From NCBI GenBank assembly GCA_002470565.1, contig DKMQ01000045.1:5971-35351 (forward strand): 29,381 bases of DNA, in the 5' to 3' direction. The translations under genes and the position numbers were made by a program. The notes under the pieces were generated by a model, which did not search any database, was not told the DNA's origin, and saw nothing but the letters and a program-made list of their open reading frames with translations. Positions within the stretch are counted from its first letter, which is position 1. Each line of letters begins with the position of its first letter. The stretch comes from Oceanospirillaceae bacterium UBA7410 (GTDB lineage Bacteria; Pseudomonadota; Gammaproteobacteria; Pseudomonadales; Balneatricaceae). Of this stretch, positions 9,332 to 18,679 are shown one piece after another.

Positions 9332-10552
9332 ATGAAAAAGCAAAGCCTTCAAGAGCGCCAACAGCGCCAGAAAGATCACTTAAAAAATACTGCGTTGGCT
9401 ACTCAGGCCATTAGAGCGGGTAGTATTTCTGGCACAGAGCAGGAACATAATGAAGCCATTTATGCCACCTCTAGCTTTATTTACGGTAGTGCCCAAGAAG
9501 CTGCCCAGTGCTTTAGTGGCGCCAGCCAAGGTAACATATACTCTCGCTTTACTAACCCAACTGTACGCACCTTTGAGCAACGTATTGCTGCAATGGAAGG
9601 CGGCCAAAAGGCTGTTGCTGCAAGCTCTGGCATGGCGGCTCTTACCAGCATCTTTTTGGGTCATTTAAAGCAAGGCGATCATATTGTATCTTCGTGCAGT
9701 ATTTTTGGCTCTATTGTAGGTTTGTTTGATAACGTGCTCGCTAAGCTTGGTATTACTACCACCTATGTGAGTCCTTCAGATTATCAAGCATGGGAGAAAG
9801 CCATTGCCCCTAATACTAAAGCGTTATTTTTGGAATCACCTTCCAACCCATTAAGTGAAGTTGGTGACATTTCTTTGCTGTCAGCATTGGCGCACAAGCA
9901 TAATGCATTAATGATAGTGGATAACTGTTTTTGTACTCCTGTTTTGCAAAACCCATTGGCACTGGGTGCTGACATTGTCATGCATTCTGCTACCAAGTAC
10001 ATTGATGGCCAAGGCCGCTGTGTAGGTGGTGTTGCGATAGGTAGTGAAGCGCTTATGGAGCCTGTATTTGGCTTTTTACGCACGGTTGGCACTAGTATGA
10101 GCCCATTTAATGCTTGGGTGTTTATTAATGGTTTAGAAACTTTGTCTTTACGTATGCAGGCGCATTGCTCTAGTGCATCTAAGCTTGCGCATTGGTTGGA
10201 AAGCCATCCAATGGTTGAGCGGGTTTATTACACTGGCTTAGAAAGTCATCCACAGCATGAATTAGCCAAAAAGCAGCAAAGCTTATTTGGTGCGGTGGTG
10301 TCCTTTGAGGTGAAAGGTAACAAAGAAGTTGCTTGGCGCTGTATTAATGAGACACAACTATTGTCGATTACAGGTAACTTTGGCGATGCAAAGTCTACCA
10401 TTACTCATCCAGCATCTACTACACACTATAGAATGACTGCTCAAGCTCGTGAGTTGGCAGGCATTAAAGATAACCTTATTCGTGTATCTGTAGGTTTAGA
10501 AGACTACCAAGATATTCAGCAAGATTTAGACTTAGCTTTGTCACGTTGTTAG
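9332..10552 (+). CDS. metZ: O-succinylhomoserine sulfhydrylase MetZ
   Basis: PLP enzyme of the Cys/Met metabolism family. It makes homocysteine directly from O-succinylhomoserine and sulfide, bypassing cystathionine. The PLP lysine is Lys222 in MHSATKYIDGQGR. SRFTNPTVRTFEQR and SSGMAALTS are typical of the fold, and NFGDAKSTITHPASTTH is the substrate-end motif. The assignment as MetZ rather than MetB or MetC comes from its place after purF, as in Pseudomonas. The 406-aa protein has a charged N-terminal extension of about 20 residues. A sulfide-using enzyme fits a genome with sulfur-compound metabolism, but the gene belongs to the housekeeping block. Confidence 0.9.
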   Translation: MKKQSLQERQQRQKDHLKNTALATQAIRAGSISGTEQEHNEAIYATSSFIYGSAQEAAQCFSGASQGNIYSRFTNPTVRTFEQRIAAMEGGQKAVAASSGMAALTSIFLGHLKQGDHIVSSCSIFGSIVGLFDNVLAKLGITTTYVSPSDYQAWEKAIAPNTKALFLESPSNPLSEVGDISLLSALAHKHNALMIVDNCFCTPVLQNPLALGADIVMHSATKYIDGQGRCVGGVAIGSEALMEPVFGFLRTVGTSMSPFNAWVFINGLETLSLRMQAHCSSASKLAHWLESHPMVERVYYTGLESHPQHELAKKQQSLFGAVVSFEVKGNKEVAWRCINETQLLSITGNFGDAKSTITHPASTTHYRMTAQARELAGIKDNLIRVSVGLEDYQDIQQDLDLALSRC

Positions 10553-10580
10553 TTTAGCGTTTGGATTAAAGTCTAGATCA

Positions 10581-10616
10581 AAAAAAACCTTATTTTGTGA
10601 AAAATAAGGTTTTTTT
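10581..10616. terminator. Bidirectional terminator between metZ and acnB
   Basis: The left arm AAAAAAACCTTATTTT (10581-10596) pairs with the complementary right arm ending in seven Ts (10600-10616), with a 3-nt loop. A-run plus T-run symmetry means it can stop transcription from both converging genes. Confidence 0.93.
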
Positions 10617-10622
10617 GGTTAT

Positions 10623-10643
10623 GGCTTAATTAAAAATTAAGCC
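10623..10643. repeat. Perfect 9-bp inverted repeat just downstream of acnB
   Basis: GGCTTAATT, a 3-nt AAA loop and AATTAAGCC form a perfect hairpin between the acnB stop and the bidirectional terminator. It has no T-run on either side. In the acnB transcript it would be the first 3' hairpin and could protect the end from exonucleases. Confidence 0.6.
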
Positions 10644-10658
10644 ACTTTTGAACCACTT

Positions 10659-13259
10659 TTAAACTACTTCTACGGATGCAATCACTTTGTCAGCAGCAGA
10701 GGTATAGCCTACTAGCTGGTCAAAGTTTAAGTAGCGGTATACTTCACCAGCCATAGTGTCTAGCTTATTGGCGTATTCTAAATATTCACTAGGTGTAGGC
10801 AACTTACCGTTCACTCCAGCCACAGCGGCAAGCTCTGCAGAGGCTAAGAATACATTTGCGCCCGTACCCAGGCGGTTAGGGAAGTTACGAGTAGAGGTGG
10901 ATACCACTGTAGATTCCTCGGCAACACGGGCTTGGTTGCCCATACACAAAGAACAGCCTGGCATTTCTATACGAGCACCTGCCTTACCAAAAATGTTGTA
11001 ATAACCTTCTTCAGTAAGTTGCGCAGCATCCATTTTAGTAGGTGGTGCAATCCACATACGTGTAGGAATAGTGCCGCCTGCTGCTTCTAATAGTTTACCA
11101 GCTGCACGGAAGTGACCAATGTTAGTCATACAAGAACCAATGAAAACCTCATCAATTTTTTGCCCTGCAACTGAAGATAATAGACGCGCATCATCTGGAT
11201 CATTGGGTGCACATAAAATAGGTTCAGTAATTTGTGATACATCAATTTCAAGCACTTCTGCGTATTGTGCATCTTCGTCTGCGCGCATTAAATGAGGATC
11301 AGCCAACCATGCTTCCATGGCTATAATGCGTCGAGCGATAGTACGTTTGTCACCATATCCTTCAGTGATCATCCACTTAAGCATCACGACGTTGGAGCGT
11401 AGGTATTGGGCTACTGAATCTTCGCTTAAAGTGATGCTACAACCTGCAGCTGAGCGTTCAGCTGAAGCGTCAGACAATTCAAAGGCTTGTTCTACGGTTA
11501 GATCTTCTAAACCTTCAATTTCAAGAATACGGCCAGAAAAAGCATTAATTTTGCCTGATTTTTCAACTGTAAGTAGACCGTTTTCAATAGCGTAGTAGGG
11601 AATAGCATGTACAAGGTCACGCAAGGTGATGCCTGGGTTACGTTTACCAGTAAAGCGCACTAACACTGATTCTGGCATATCCAATGGCATTACACCTGTT
11701 GCCGCTGCAAAAGCGACTAAGCCTGATCCTGCAGGGAATGAAATGCCTAGAGGAAAGCGGGTGTGCGAATCTCCACCGGTCCCTACAGTGTCTGGCAATA
11801 ACATGCGATTAAGCCATGAGTGAATAATGCCATCGCCTGGGCGTAGTGATACACCACCGCGATTCATAATGAAGTCAGGAAGGGTGTGTTGAGTCTGCAC
11901 ATCTACAGGCTTTGGATAAGCGGCTGTGTGACAAAAAGATTGCATGGTTAAATCAGCAGAGAAGCCTAAGCAAGCAAGGTCTTTTAATTCATCACGCGTC
12001 ATTGGCCCAGTAGTGTCTTGTGAGCCTACAGTGGTCATCTTTGGCTCACAATATGTGCCAGGACGAATGCCTGTAGTTCCACAAGCCTTACCCACCATTT
12101 TTTGGGCCAATGTGTAGCCTTTGTCAGACTGGATCGGTGCCTTTGGAATTTCAAACAAATCAGATGCTTCCATGCCCAAGGCTGTGCGAGCACGGTCAGT
12201 AAGGCCTCGACCAATAATTAGTGGTATACGTCCACCAGCTCTAACTTCATCCAATAACACGTTGGTCTTTAGTTCAAATCGGCTAAGCTCTTGCCCAGTT
12301 TCATGGCTACGAACAACACCTTCATATGGATAGACATCAACCACATCACCCATGTGCATGTTAGAGACGTCCATCTCTATAGGCAATGCTCCAGCATCTT
12401 CCATAGTGTTAAAGAAGATAGGTGCGATCTGAGAGCCAAAGCAAAAGCCACCAGCGCGTTTGTTAGGTACGGCAGGAATGTCATCGCCAAAGAACCATAA
12501 TACTGAGTTGGTGGCTGATTTACGTGATGAGCCTGTGCCTACAACATCACCTACATAAACTACAGGAAAGCCTTTTGCTTTTATTGCTGCAATTTGTTTG
12601 ACAGGCCCAGCAGTGCCATGATCGTCAGGCTCAATGCCATCACGCTGCATCTTTAACATTGCGTTGGCGTGTAGCGGGATGTCTGGACGAGTAAAGGCAT
12701 CTGGGGCAGGTGATAAATCATCTGTATTAGTTTCGCCAGTGACTTTAAACACGGTTAAACTAATTTTTTCCTCTAGTGTATTGCGTGAGGTAAACCATTC
12801 ACCAGCTGCCCAAGACTGCATCACTTGCATAGCGTATTTATTACCAGCTTTGGCTTTTTCATCAACATCATGGAACGCATCAAACATCAGTAGTGTATGA
12901 GACAAGGCAGTAACAGCTGTGGCTGCTAGCTCTTCGTTGTCTAGGCAGGCAATTAAGGCTTGAATATTATAACCACCTAACATGGTACCTAAAATTTGAG
13001 TAGCTTCAATAGGGCTAACCAATGGAGAAGTAATTTCACCTAAGGTGATTGCTGTAAGAAAGCTGGCCTTTACATAAGCAGCTTGGTCAACACCTGCAGG
13101 CACCCGGTTACGAAGTAAATCTACCAAAAAAGCTTCTTCGCCTGCAGGTGGGGTTTTGAGTAGCTCAACAAGTTGCGCTGTTTGTTCTGCACTAAGTGGC
13201 TCGGGCGGAATGCCTTGGACGGCGCGCTCAGCAACATGGATACGATAAGCTTCTAACAT
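10659..13259 (-). CDS. acnB: Bifunctional aconitate hydratase 2 / 2-methylisocitrate dehydratase AcnB
   Basis: TCA-cycle enzyme converting citrate to isocitrate through a [4Fe-4S] cluster. The 866-aa length and domain order (HEAT-like N-terminus, swivel domain, then catalytic domains) fit AcnB rather than AcnA. The three cluster cysteines fall at Cys710 ([11 protein letters not shown]), Cys769 and Cys772 ([11 protein letters not shown]), the same numbering as E. coli AcnB. The gene is alone on the minus strand, convergent with metZ and divergent from miaE. Its leader contains a 7-bp inverted repeat. It would burn acetyl-CoA produced from taurine carbon, but the locus context is ordinary. Confidence 0.98.
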   Translation of the reverse strand: MLEAYRIHVAERAVQGIPPEPLSAEQTAQLVELLKTPPAGEEAFLVDLLRNRVPAGVDQAAYVKASFLTAITLGEITSPLVSPIEATQILGTMLGGYNIQALIACLDNEELAATAVTALSHTLLMFDAFHDVDEKAKAGNKYAMQVMQSWAAGEWFTSRNTLEEKISLTVFKVTGETNTDDLSPAPDAFTRPDIPLHANAMLKMQRDGIEPDDHGTAGPVKQIAAIKAKGFPVVYVGDVVGTGSSRKSATNSVLWFFGDDIPAVPNKRAGGFCFGSQIAPIFFNTMEDAGALPIEMDVSNMHMGDVVDVYPYEGVVRSHETGQELSRFELKTNVLLDEVRAGGRIPLIIGRGLTDRARTALGMEASDLFEIPKAPIQSDKGYTLAQKMVGKACGTTGIRPGTYCEPKMTTVGSQDTTGPMTRDELKDLACLGFSADLTMQSFCHTAAYPKPVDVQTQHTLPDFIMNRGGVSLRPGDGIIHSWLNRMLLPDTVGTGGDSHTRFPLGISFPAGSGLVAFAAATGVMPLDMPESVLVRFTGKRNPGITLRDLVHAIPYYAIENGLLTVEKSGKINAFSGRILEIEGLEDLTVEQAFELSDASAERSAAGCSITLSEDSVAQYLRSNVVMLKWMITEGYGDKRTIARRIIAMEAWLADPHLMRADEDAQYAEVLEIDVSQITEPILCAPNDPDDARLLSSVAGQKIDEVFIGSCMTNIGHFRAAGKLLEAAGGTIPTRMWIAPPTKMDAAQLTEEGYYNIFGKAGARIEMPGCSLCMGNQARVAEESTVVSTSTRNFPNRLGTGANVFLASAELAAVAGVNGKLPTPSEYLEYANKLDTMAGEVYRYLNFDQLVGYTSAADKVIASVEVV

Positions 13260-13275
13260 GGTATAGCCTCTTTTG

Positions 13276-13305
13276 CCTTGAACGTTATTATTGGATCATT
13301 CAAGG
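13276..13305. repeat. Inverted repeat in the acnB leader
   Basis: CCTTGAA (13276-13282) and TTCAAGG (13299-13305) are perfect 7-nt arms with a 16-nt spacer, 17-46 nt upstream of the acnB start codon. It could be a leader hairpin close to the ribosome binding site or a dyad operator. No known motif was recognised. Confidence 0.4.
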
Positions 13306-13410
13306 TGTTGATCAATGGGAATCTAAATAACAATCATAATAATAGCATAATTAGCTAAATATTTCTAGCTGTTGGGTAGGTGTGATTTTTCACTATTTAA
13401 GTGTAACTTA

Positions 13411-13439
13411 TTGATATATCTAGTAATAATTTATATAGA
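13411..13439 (+). promoter_or_regulatory. Candidate sigma70 promoter for the miaE group
   Basis: TTGATA (13411-13416), a 17-nt spacer and TATAGA (13434-13439) match the -35 and -10 consensus at five of six positions each. This would give a leader of about 105 nt before the GTG start of miaE and could drive the whole miaE-EamA-pta-EamA group. Confidence 0.5.
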
Positions 13440-13551
13440 TACAGTGTATTTAAATGTATTCATCACTCATTTGCATGACACAAATCCTAGACGCTGTGGG
13501 GTTGGGTGGGTACAATGCCAGCTGATTTCTAATTCGTCTTAGGTTAACTTT

Positions 13552-14238
13552 GTGGCATTAGCAGAACTACCCGCATTATCGCAGTTAAAACAGTTTTTGG
13601 GCTGCAGTACTCCCGTCTCTTGGGTGGAGAAGGCATTAGAAGAGCAAGATATTTTGCTAATTGATCATGCTCACTGTGAAAAAAAAGCAGCTTCTACTGC
13701 GATGCAGCTCATGTTTCGCCACCCAACCCGAGCTGATTTGTTAACAAAAATGTCTCGTTTGGCAAAGGAAGAGTTAATCCATTTTGAGCAAGTGTGCCGT
13801 ATTATGCGCCAACGAGGTGTGGCCTATGATCACCTTGATGCGGGACGATACGTGGGCGGTATGCGCCATCTAGTGCGTACCCATGAGCCAGCTAAGTTAA
13901 TGGACACTTTGATTATAGGTGCATTTGTAGAAGCAAGATCTTGTGAACGTTTTGAGTTGCTTATTCCTCATTTAGATAGCAGCTTAGCTAAATTTTATGC
14001 CTCATTATTAAAGTCAGAAGCTAGACACTACCAAGACTATTTATCCTTAGCCAAAGATGTCGCTATGGAGGTCGGTGGCACAGGTTTGGAAGATTATAAT
14101 CAACGCATTGCTTTAGTACGAGACCTGGAAGTGACGCTTATTTGTACCGAAGATCCAATGTTTCGTTTTCATAGTGGAGTGCCCCCTAAGATTAAAGGTG
14201 GCCAATCAAATATCAACAAGGATGTAAGTCATGACTAA
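13552..14238 (+). CDS. miaE: tRNA 2-methylthio-N6-isopentenyladenosine-37 hydroxylase MiaE
   Basis: Oxygen-dependent non-haem diiron enzyme that hydroxylates ms2i6A37 of tRNA to ms2io6A. The 228-aa ferritin-like helical bundle shows plausible iron ligands: Glu43, the E74-x2-H77 pair in EELIHFEQ, Glu127 in FVEARSCERFE and the E156-x2-H159 pair in SEARHYQDY. The chosen start is GTG at 13552, with agg upstream at reasonable spacing. The downstream EamA gene starts inside its last codons (8-nt overlap). MiaE occurs in a subset of gammaproteobacteria. Confidence 0.94.
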   Translation: MALAELPALSQLKQFLGCSTPVSWVEKALEEQDILLIDHAHCEKKAASTAMQLMFRHPTRADLLTKMSRLAKEELIHFEQVCRIMRQRGVAYDHLDAGRYVGGMRHLVRTHEPAKLMDTLIIGAFVEARSCERFELLIPHLDSSLAKFYASLLKSEARHYQDYLSLAKDVAMEVGGTGLEDYNQRIALVRDLEVTLICTEDPMFRFHSGVPPKIKGGQSNINKDVSHD

Positions 14239-15145
14239 TAAAGTTATTCAAGCTAATGTATTAATGTTAATTGCGGCGTCTATATGGGGCTTTGCTTTTG
14301 TAGCTCAACGAGTAGGTATGGAAACTATGGGGCCGCATTGGTTTAATAGTTTACGCTTTTTTATTGGGGCTATAGCTTTGATCCCTGTAGTTATGTGGAT
14401 TGATAGTAAGAAAACTAAAGCGTCTAAACAAGAGTTAAAACCTTCTACAAAAACCCTGATTTTTGGTGGCTTAGCTGCAGGTGTTTTGTTATTTGTAGGT
14501 GCTACATTTCAGCAAGTGGGTCTGCAATACACTACAGCAGGTAAGGCTGGGTTTATTACTGGAATGTATATTTTTTTCGTACCTTTGATTGGCCTTTTCT
14601 TCCAAATGAAAACAGGTTTAGGCACTTGGTTAGGTGCTATTATTGCTCTTTGGGGTTTGTATCTTTTAAGCATTAATGATGATTTTTCTTTAAGCAAGGG
14701 CGACACTTTGCAGCTCATCTGTGCGGTGGCCTTTGCTGGGCACGTATTAATGATTGGTTATCTTGCCTCACGTATGGATGTAGTAAAGCTATCACTGATT
14801 CAGTTTTTTGTAGCTGGCATGCTTGCTATGTTCTTAGCGTTATATTTTGAACAGCTGTCTTGGGCTATAATTAGCTCAACGGCTGTGCCATTGTTGTTTG
14901 CAGGGGTGATGTCTACAGGCATTGCTTACACCTTGCAGACTGTTGCTCAACAGCACGCACACCCGTCTCATGCAGCTATTATACTAAGCTCAGAAGGGGT
15001 ATTTGCAGTGCTTGGTGGGTATTTATTGCTTAATGAGGTTTTACCTCCCAAAGGTTTGTTGGGTTGTAGTCTTATTCTAATGGGTATGCTGATATCTCAG
15101 CTTATGCCTGACGTGCGTTGGCCAAAACGCACTAAAACAGCGTAA
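14231..15145 (+). CDS. EamA/DMT-family transporter
   Basis: A 304-aa membrane protein with about ten hydrophobic segments in two EamA repeats. It starts MLIAASIWGFAFVAQRVGME, the usual beginning of this family, and repeat two has SSEGVFAVLGGYLLLNE. DMT proteins export or import small metabolites such as amino acids; the substrate cannot be read from the sequence. It overlaps miaE by 8 nt and is followed 26 nt later by pta, so it lies in the same transcription unit. Possible involvement in sulfonate or amino-acid export is speculation based on location. Confidence 0.85.
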   Translation: MTNKVIQANVLMLIAASIWGFAFVAQRVGMETMGPHWFNSLRFFIGAIALIPVVMWIDSKKTKASKQELKPSTKTLIFGGLAAGVLLFVGATFQQVGLQYTTAGKAGFITGMYIFFVPLIGLFFQMKTGLGTWLGAIIALWGLYLLSINDDFSLSKGDTLQLICAVAFAGHVLMIGYLASRMDVVKLSLIQFFVAGMLAMFLALYFEQLSWAIISSTAVPLLFAGVMSTGIAYTLQTVAQQHAHPSHAAIILSSEGVFAVLGGYLLLNEVLPPKGLLGCSLILMGMLISQLMPDVRWPKRTKTA

Positions 15146-15171
15146 CTTACGCTTAACTTAGGTCATTTAAT

Positions 15172-16104
15172 ATGCTCAGCCAATTATCTCCAGTGTGCCC
15201 ACCGAAGCTGCTCAAGCAAGCTCAAGCATTACCAGCTATGACTACTGCAGTAGTCAATGCAGGTTCACAGCTTGCCTTAGAAAGTGCAAGGTTGGCTTTT
15301 GAAGCTGGCATTATTATTCCAGTGCTTGTGGGTGATCTAGAGGCAATACATAAAGCAGCTGGCGCCATTGGTTGGTCTGTTGATGGATTTACTCTCATCG
15401 CTAGTAATGGTGAGGTAGATGCCGCTGAAAAAGCAGTGCAGTGTGTTCATCAAGGTGTGGCTAAGTTGTTGATGAAGGGTAATTTACATACAGACGTGTT
15501 AATTCGTGCTTTGTTGAATAAGCAAAGTGGGTTAAGAACAGGTGAGCGCTTAAGTCACTTATTCCATATGTCTGTACCTGATAGCGAGCGTGTTTTGTGT
15601 ATTACTGATGCGGTTGTTAACGTTATGCCTGATACTAAAACCCAGTTGAGTATTTTGCGTGGTGCTACAGATGTAATGCATGCGTTGGGGAACCTAAGCC
15701 CTAAGGTAGCGCTGCTGTCAGCCACAGAGGTGGTCACTCAAGCAATGCCTTCAAGCGCCAATGCTAAGGAACTCTTAGGTGTAATGACGAAGCAAGATCA
15801 TGCCGCTGCACAGGTGTTTGGACCTTTAGCATTTGATGGGGCTATATCTCCAGAAGCCGCTAAACTAAAGGGTATAGATAATCCAGTAGCAGGTTATGCA
15901 GATGTTTTATTGGTGCCTAATATTGAAACGGGTAATGCTATTTTTAAGCAATTAGTTTATTTTAGTGGTGCCACAGCAGCTGGAGTATTAATGGGTGCCA
16001 AGGTGCCTGTAATGCTAACCTCAAGAGCTGATCCACCAGCGGCAAGATTAGCTTCTGCAGCACTTGCTGTAGTTTATGCTCATCATCTTAGCCAAAAAAA
16101 CTAG
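15172..16104 (+). CDS. pta: Phosphate acetyltransferase (Pta/Ptb catalytic-domain form)
   Basis: A 310-aa protein consisting only of the PTA_PTB domain, without the long N-terminal regulatory region of E. coli Pta. LLMKGNLHTDVLIRALLNK and NANAKELLG-type blocks are visible, followed by the acyl-phosphate-site region near GPLAFDGAIS and VPNIETGNAIFKQL. Such proteins interconvert acyl phosphate and acyl-CoA. In taurine degraders a Pta of this role follows Xsc, turning acetyl phosphate into acetyl-CoA. It lies about 2.6 kb from tpa, across the regulator, which supports that role by inference. Phosphate butyryltransferase is the alternative from sequence alone. Confidence 0.82.
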   Translation: MLSQLSPVCPPKLLKQAQALPAMTTAVVNAGSQLALESARLAFEAGIIIPVLVGDLEAIHKAAGAIGWSVDGFTLIASNGEVDAAEKAVQCVHQGVAKLLMKGNLHTDVLIRALLNKQSGLRTGERLSHLFHMSVPDSERVLCITDAVVNVMPDTKTQLSILRGATDVMHALGNLSPKVALLSATEVVTQAMPSSANAKELLGVMTKQDHAAAQVFGPLAFDGAISPEAAKLKGIDNPVAGYADVLLVPNIETGNAIFKQLVYFSGATAAGVLMGAKVPVMLTSRADPPAARLASAALAVVYAHHLSQKN

Positions 16105-16116
16105 CCACTTACAGCG

Positions 16117-16953
16117 ATGGCTATAGAGGTTTTTTTTGCCGTACTTTTGGCTGCAGCTTTGCATGCAGGCTGGAATGCACTGGTAAAAATAAACGCTGAG
16201 CCCATTATTGCGATGGGCCTTATTATGCTGTGTACGAGTATAGTAGCCTTGGGTTTTATGCCTTTTGTCGCATTTCCCCAATCTAAGCTTTGGCCCTTTT
16301 TGCTTATTACCCTCATTCTCCACTTTGGTTACAAAGTATTTCTAGTAAAAGCCTATGCTCAAGGTGATTTTGGGCAGATTTATCCTATTGCTAGAGGTAG
16401 TGGCCCCGTTTGGGTGTTGTTAGTCAGCGTGATTTTCTTAGGTGTAGAATTTACTCAGCTTGAGATCTTGGCAGTGTTAGTAGTGACAGGAGGCATCGCC
16501 ACTTTATCGCACTTTAAGCGCAGTAAACCTTTAGGCGTAGGCTTTTACTATGCATTAGTCACTGGGTTATGGATTGCTGGATACACAATGGTGGACGGCT
16601 TTGCTGTGAGCCAATTAGGTCAAGTGCATAGCTATGTGGTTTGGCTGTTTTTTTTGGATGGCATTATCGCTGCTGTTTGGGCCTATAATTATAAACCTCA
16701 GGTTTTTGTCGCTAGTTTAAGGCGCTATTGGTTTGTTGCGATAGGTGGCGGTGTCATGTCTATGGCAGCTTATTGGATATGCTTATGGGCTATGACTCAG
16801 GCGCCCGTTGCGATGGTCGCGGCGTTACGCGAAACTTCTGTTTTGTTTGGTGCTTTGTTAAGCACCTACATGTTTAAGGAGGTGCTGGGGCCAAAGCGAT
16901 GGATCTCTGCTGTGTTGATCTGTGTTGGTTTAGTATTAATAAAGTTAGCTTAG
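16117..16953 (+). CDS. EamA-family transporter (second copy)
   Basis: A 278-aa membrane protein with about ten hydrophobic segments. AALHAGWNALVKINAEP and KAYAQGDFGQIYPIARGSGP are typical of an EamA subfamily distinct from the upstream 304-aa protein, so these are not recent duplicates. It begins 12 nt after pta with a weak ribosome binding site, suggesting coupling. Its stop codon overlaps the stop of the convergent TauR-like gene by 4 nt. The substrate is unknown. Flanking pta between two exporters is curious but not diagnostic. Confidence 0.82.
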   Translation: MAIEVFFAVLLAAALHAGWNALVKINAEPIIAMGLIMLCTSIVALGFMPFVAFPQSKLWPFLLITLILHFGYKVFLVKAYAQGDFGQIYPIARGSGPVWVLLVSVIFLGVEFTQLEILAVLVVTGGIATLSHFKRSKPLGVGFYYALVTGLWIAGYTMVDGFAVSQLGQVHSYVVWLFFLDGIIAAVWAYNYKPQVFVASLRRYWFVAIGGGVMSMAAYWICLWAMTQAPVAMVAALRETSVLFGALLSTYMFKEVLGPKRWISAVLICVGLVLIKLA

Positions 16954-18446
16954 TCTGATTGATCTAAATTGGGTTGAATCATTTCGTCCATGATCTGCGA
17001 CAGCTTCTCTATACCTGGTGCTATCAACTTGGGGTTAATAGATGAATAGCCTAAACGGAAGTAGTTTAGTGGTCTGTTATCTCCTAAAAAGTGGATATCG
17101 CCAGATTCTATTAAAATACCTTGTGCAGCCGCTTTTTCTTTAAGTAACCTTGCATCAAGTCCTTCTGGGCCTTTGACCCAGTAACAAGACCCGCCAAAAG
17201 TAGGTTGTTCTGCCAATCCAGGCATATGTTTTTGAAGTGCTTCAGCCATTATTTTATGACGCTCTTGATAGGCTTTAACTAAGGTTGTGGCCAAAGAATC
17301 ATAATAACCACGAGCAATAAATAACCCAATACTGCGCTGGTTATTGGCAGGTGGGTGGCGCAACATTAAGCGTCTCAATGAGCGAGCTTCGGCAATTAAT
17401 TCTTTATTTGCAACAAGATAACCAATACGCAAACCAGGTGCTAATGTTTTAGAAAAACTACCCATGTAGATCACTCGGCCATGCTTGTCTAAGCTTTTAA
17501 GGGCAGGTGATGGTGCTTGATGGAAATTGGCTTCACATTCATAATCATCTTCAATGATTAAAAAATCTTCTTGGCTGGCCATTTCTAGCAGCTTGCGCCG
17601 GCGATCTAACGGCATGGTTACCGTAGTGGGGTATTGATGGCTAGGGGTAACGTATACACAGTCGCACTCTGCAAGACCCTTGTCTACAATGAGGCCCTCG
17701 TCATCAACAGGCAGTGCTTTAAGCTTAGATGGGTTAAGGCTAGCAATATTGCGAATATCCACATATCCAGGGTCTTCTATACCCATAGTCGTGTTTTTAT
17801 CAAGCAAAAGCTTAGCTAGCATGTATAAGCCGTGCTGGCAGCCTATGGTAATTAATATTTCTTCAGGGTCAGCCCATACACCTCGGCGAGGCAGAATACG
17901 GGTATGAATTTGCTCAATTAGCATGGGGTCATCAGCAATGAAATGATCGGCAGCCCAACTGCGAATAGCAGGCACGCTCACATTATCACGACAGCATTCA
18001 CGCCAATGGTTAGTGGGAAACAAATCAGGATCAAATTGGCCATAGATAAAAGGATATTGATAGTTTTGCCAATCGCTAGGCTTAGTAATGTTTTCTTGCT
18101 GAGTTGGGTTTAACTTAAAGCGACCTTGCCAATCTGGCTCTGTGCCAGAGGTGTGGCGTTCATCTGAAATTGTTTCCAGCTGCACGTTGTGGTTTAAAAT
18201 ATCCGGGTTAACAAAATAACCACTACGCTCTTTTGCGATGAGGTAGCCATCATCTAGCAAGTGTTCGTAGGCCAACACCACTGTGTTTCGGGCCACGTTA
18301 AGCTGCTTTGCCAGTTTTCGGCTAGATGGCAGTGACGAATCCAAAGGGATATGATGATCTAAAATAGCTTTAGCAATCTGCTGGCGCAGTTGTTGCTGTA
18401 GGCTGGCGTTTAATCCAGCATCCAAGATGAACAATGGGTGGCTCAT
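16950..18446 (-). CDS. tauR: MocR/PdxR-family regulator, TauR-like
   Basis: An N-terminal GntR winged helix-turn-helix (about residues 10-75, LPSSRKLAKQLNVARNTVVL) is fused to an aminotransferase-fold domain. The PLP lysine is Lys333 in SFSKTLAPGLRIGY, and IIEDDYECEANF precedes it. This is the MocR architecture of TauR, which activates taurine genes in Rhodobacter capsulatus. The gene is divergent from tpa with a 233-bp intergenic region, the standard arrangement. The likely ligand is an external aldimine of PLP with taurine. The name TauR is inferred from context; the family also contains PdxR and GabR. No terminator separates its 3' end from the convergent EamA gene. Confidence 0.85.
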   Translation of the reverse strand: MSHPLFILDAGLNASLQQQLRQQIAKAILDHHIPLDSSLPSSRKLAKQLNVARNTVVLAYEHLLDDGYLIAKERSGYFVNPDILNHNVQLETISDERHTSGTEPDWQGRFKLNPTQQENITKPSDWQNYQYPFIYGQFDPDLFPTNHWRECCRDNVSVPAIRSWAADHFIADDPMLIEQIHTRILPRRGVWADPEEILITIGCQHGLYMLAKLLLDKNTTMGIEDPGYVDIRNIASLNPSKLKALPVDDEGLIVDKGLAECDCVYVTPSHQYPTTVTMPLDRRRKLLEMASQEDFLIIEDDYECEANFHQAPSPALKSLDKHGRVIYMGSFSKTLAPGLRIGYLVANKELIAEARSLRRLMLRHPPANNQRSIGLFIARGYYDSLATTLVKAYQERHKIMAEALQKHMPGLAEQPTFGGSCYWVKGPEGLDARLLKEKAAAQGILIESGDIHFLGDNRPLNYFRLGYSSINPKLIAPGIEKLSQIMDEMIQPNLDQSD

Positions 18447-18599
18447 GAGGTTGCTCTTAGTAATGTAATTATCTTAATTCTAAAGTGTGAATGGGTAAAA
18501 TACCTAGTGATTTTTGTTTTAACTTTAATTCGCAAAACTTTGGTATCACCATTTGCTTTTAACTGGTTCTACGCTTTGGGTTAAGTTTACAAGTAAGCT

Positions 18600-18659
18600 T
18601 TGCTCAAATTGGGCCAAAACCCGTATTCTGTTGCCTTCGCCCTAGCTTATATTGGGCCT
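18600..18659 (+). promoter_or_regulatory. Candidate tpa promoter with repeated ATTGGGCC boxes
   Basis: ATTGGGCC occurs at 18608-18615 and again at 18651-18658, 43 bp apart (about four helical turns). A weak promoter, TTGCTC (18600-18605), 18-nt spacer, TATTCT (18624-18629), overlaps the first copy. A poor -35 fits an activator-dependent promoter, and the boxes are candidate TauR sites. The second box, ATATTGGGCCT, differs by one base from ATATTGGCCCT upstream of tauA (27053-27063). Confidence 0.4.
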
Positions 18660-18679
18660 TTACAGTTGGAGTTTAAATC

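Larger units (their letters stand above)
13260..13551. other. acnB-miaE divergent intergenic region
   Basis: A 292-bp AT-rich spacer between divergent genes. It holds the acnB leader inverted repeat and one good + strand sigma70-like promoter for miaE. No additional ORF with a ribosome binding site, tRNA or riboswitch was recognised. Confidence 0.6.

Noticed and set aside
12121..12500. Plus-strand open frames inside acnB
   Set aside because: Shadows of the acnB coding frame; no ribosome binding site or family motif.
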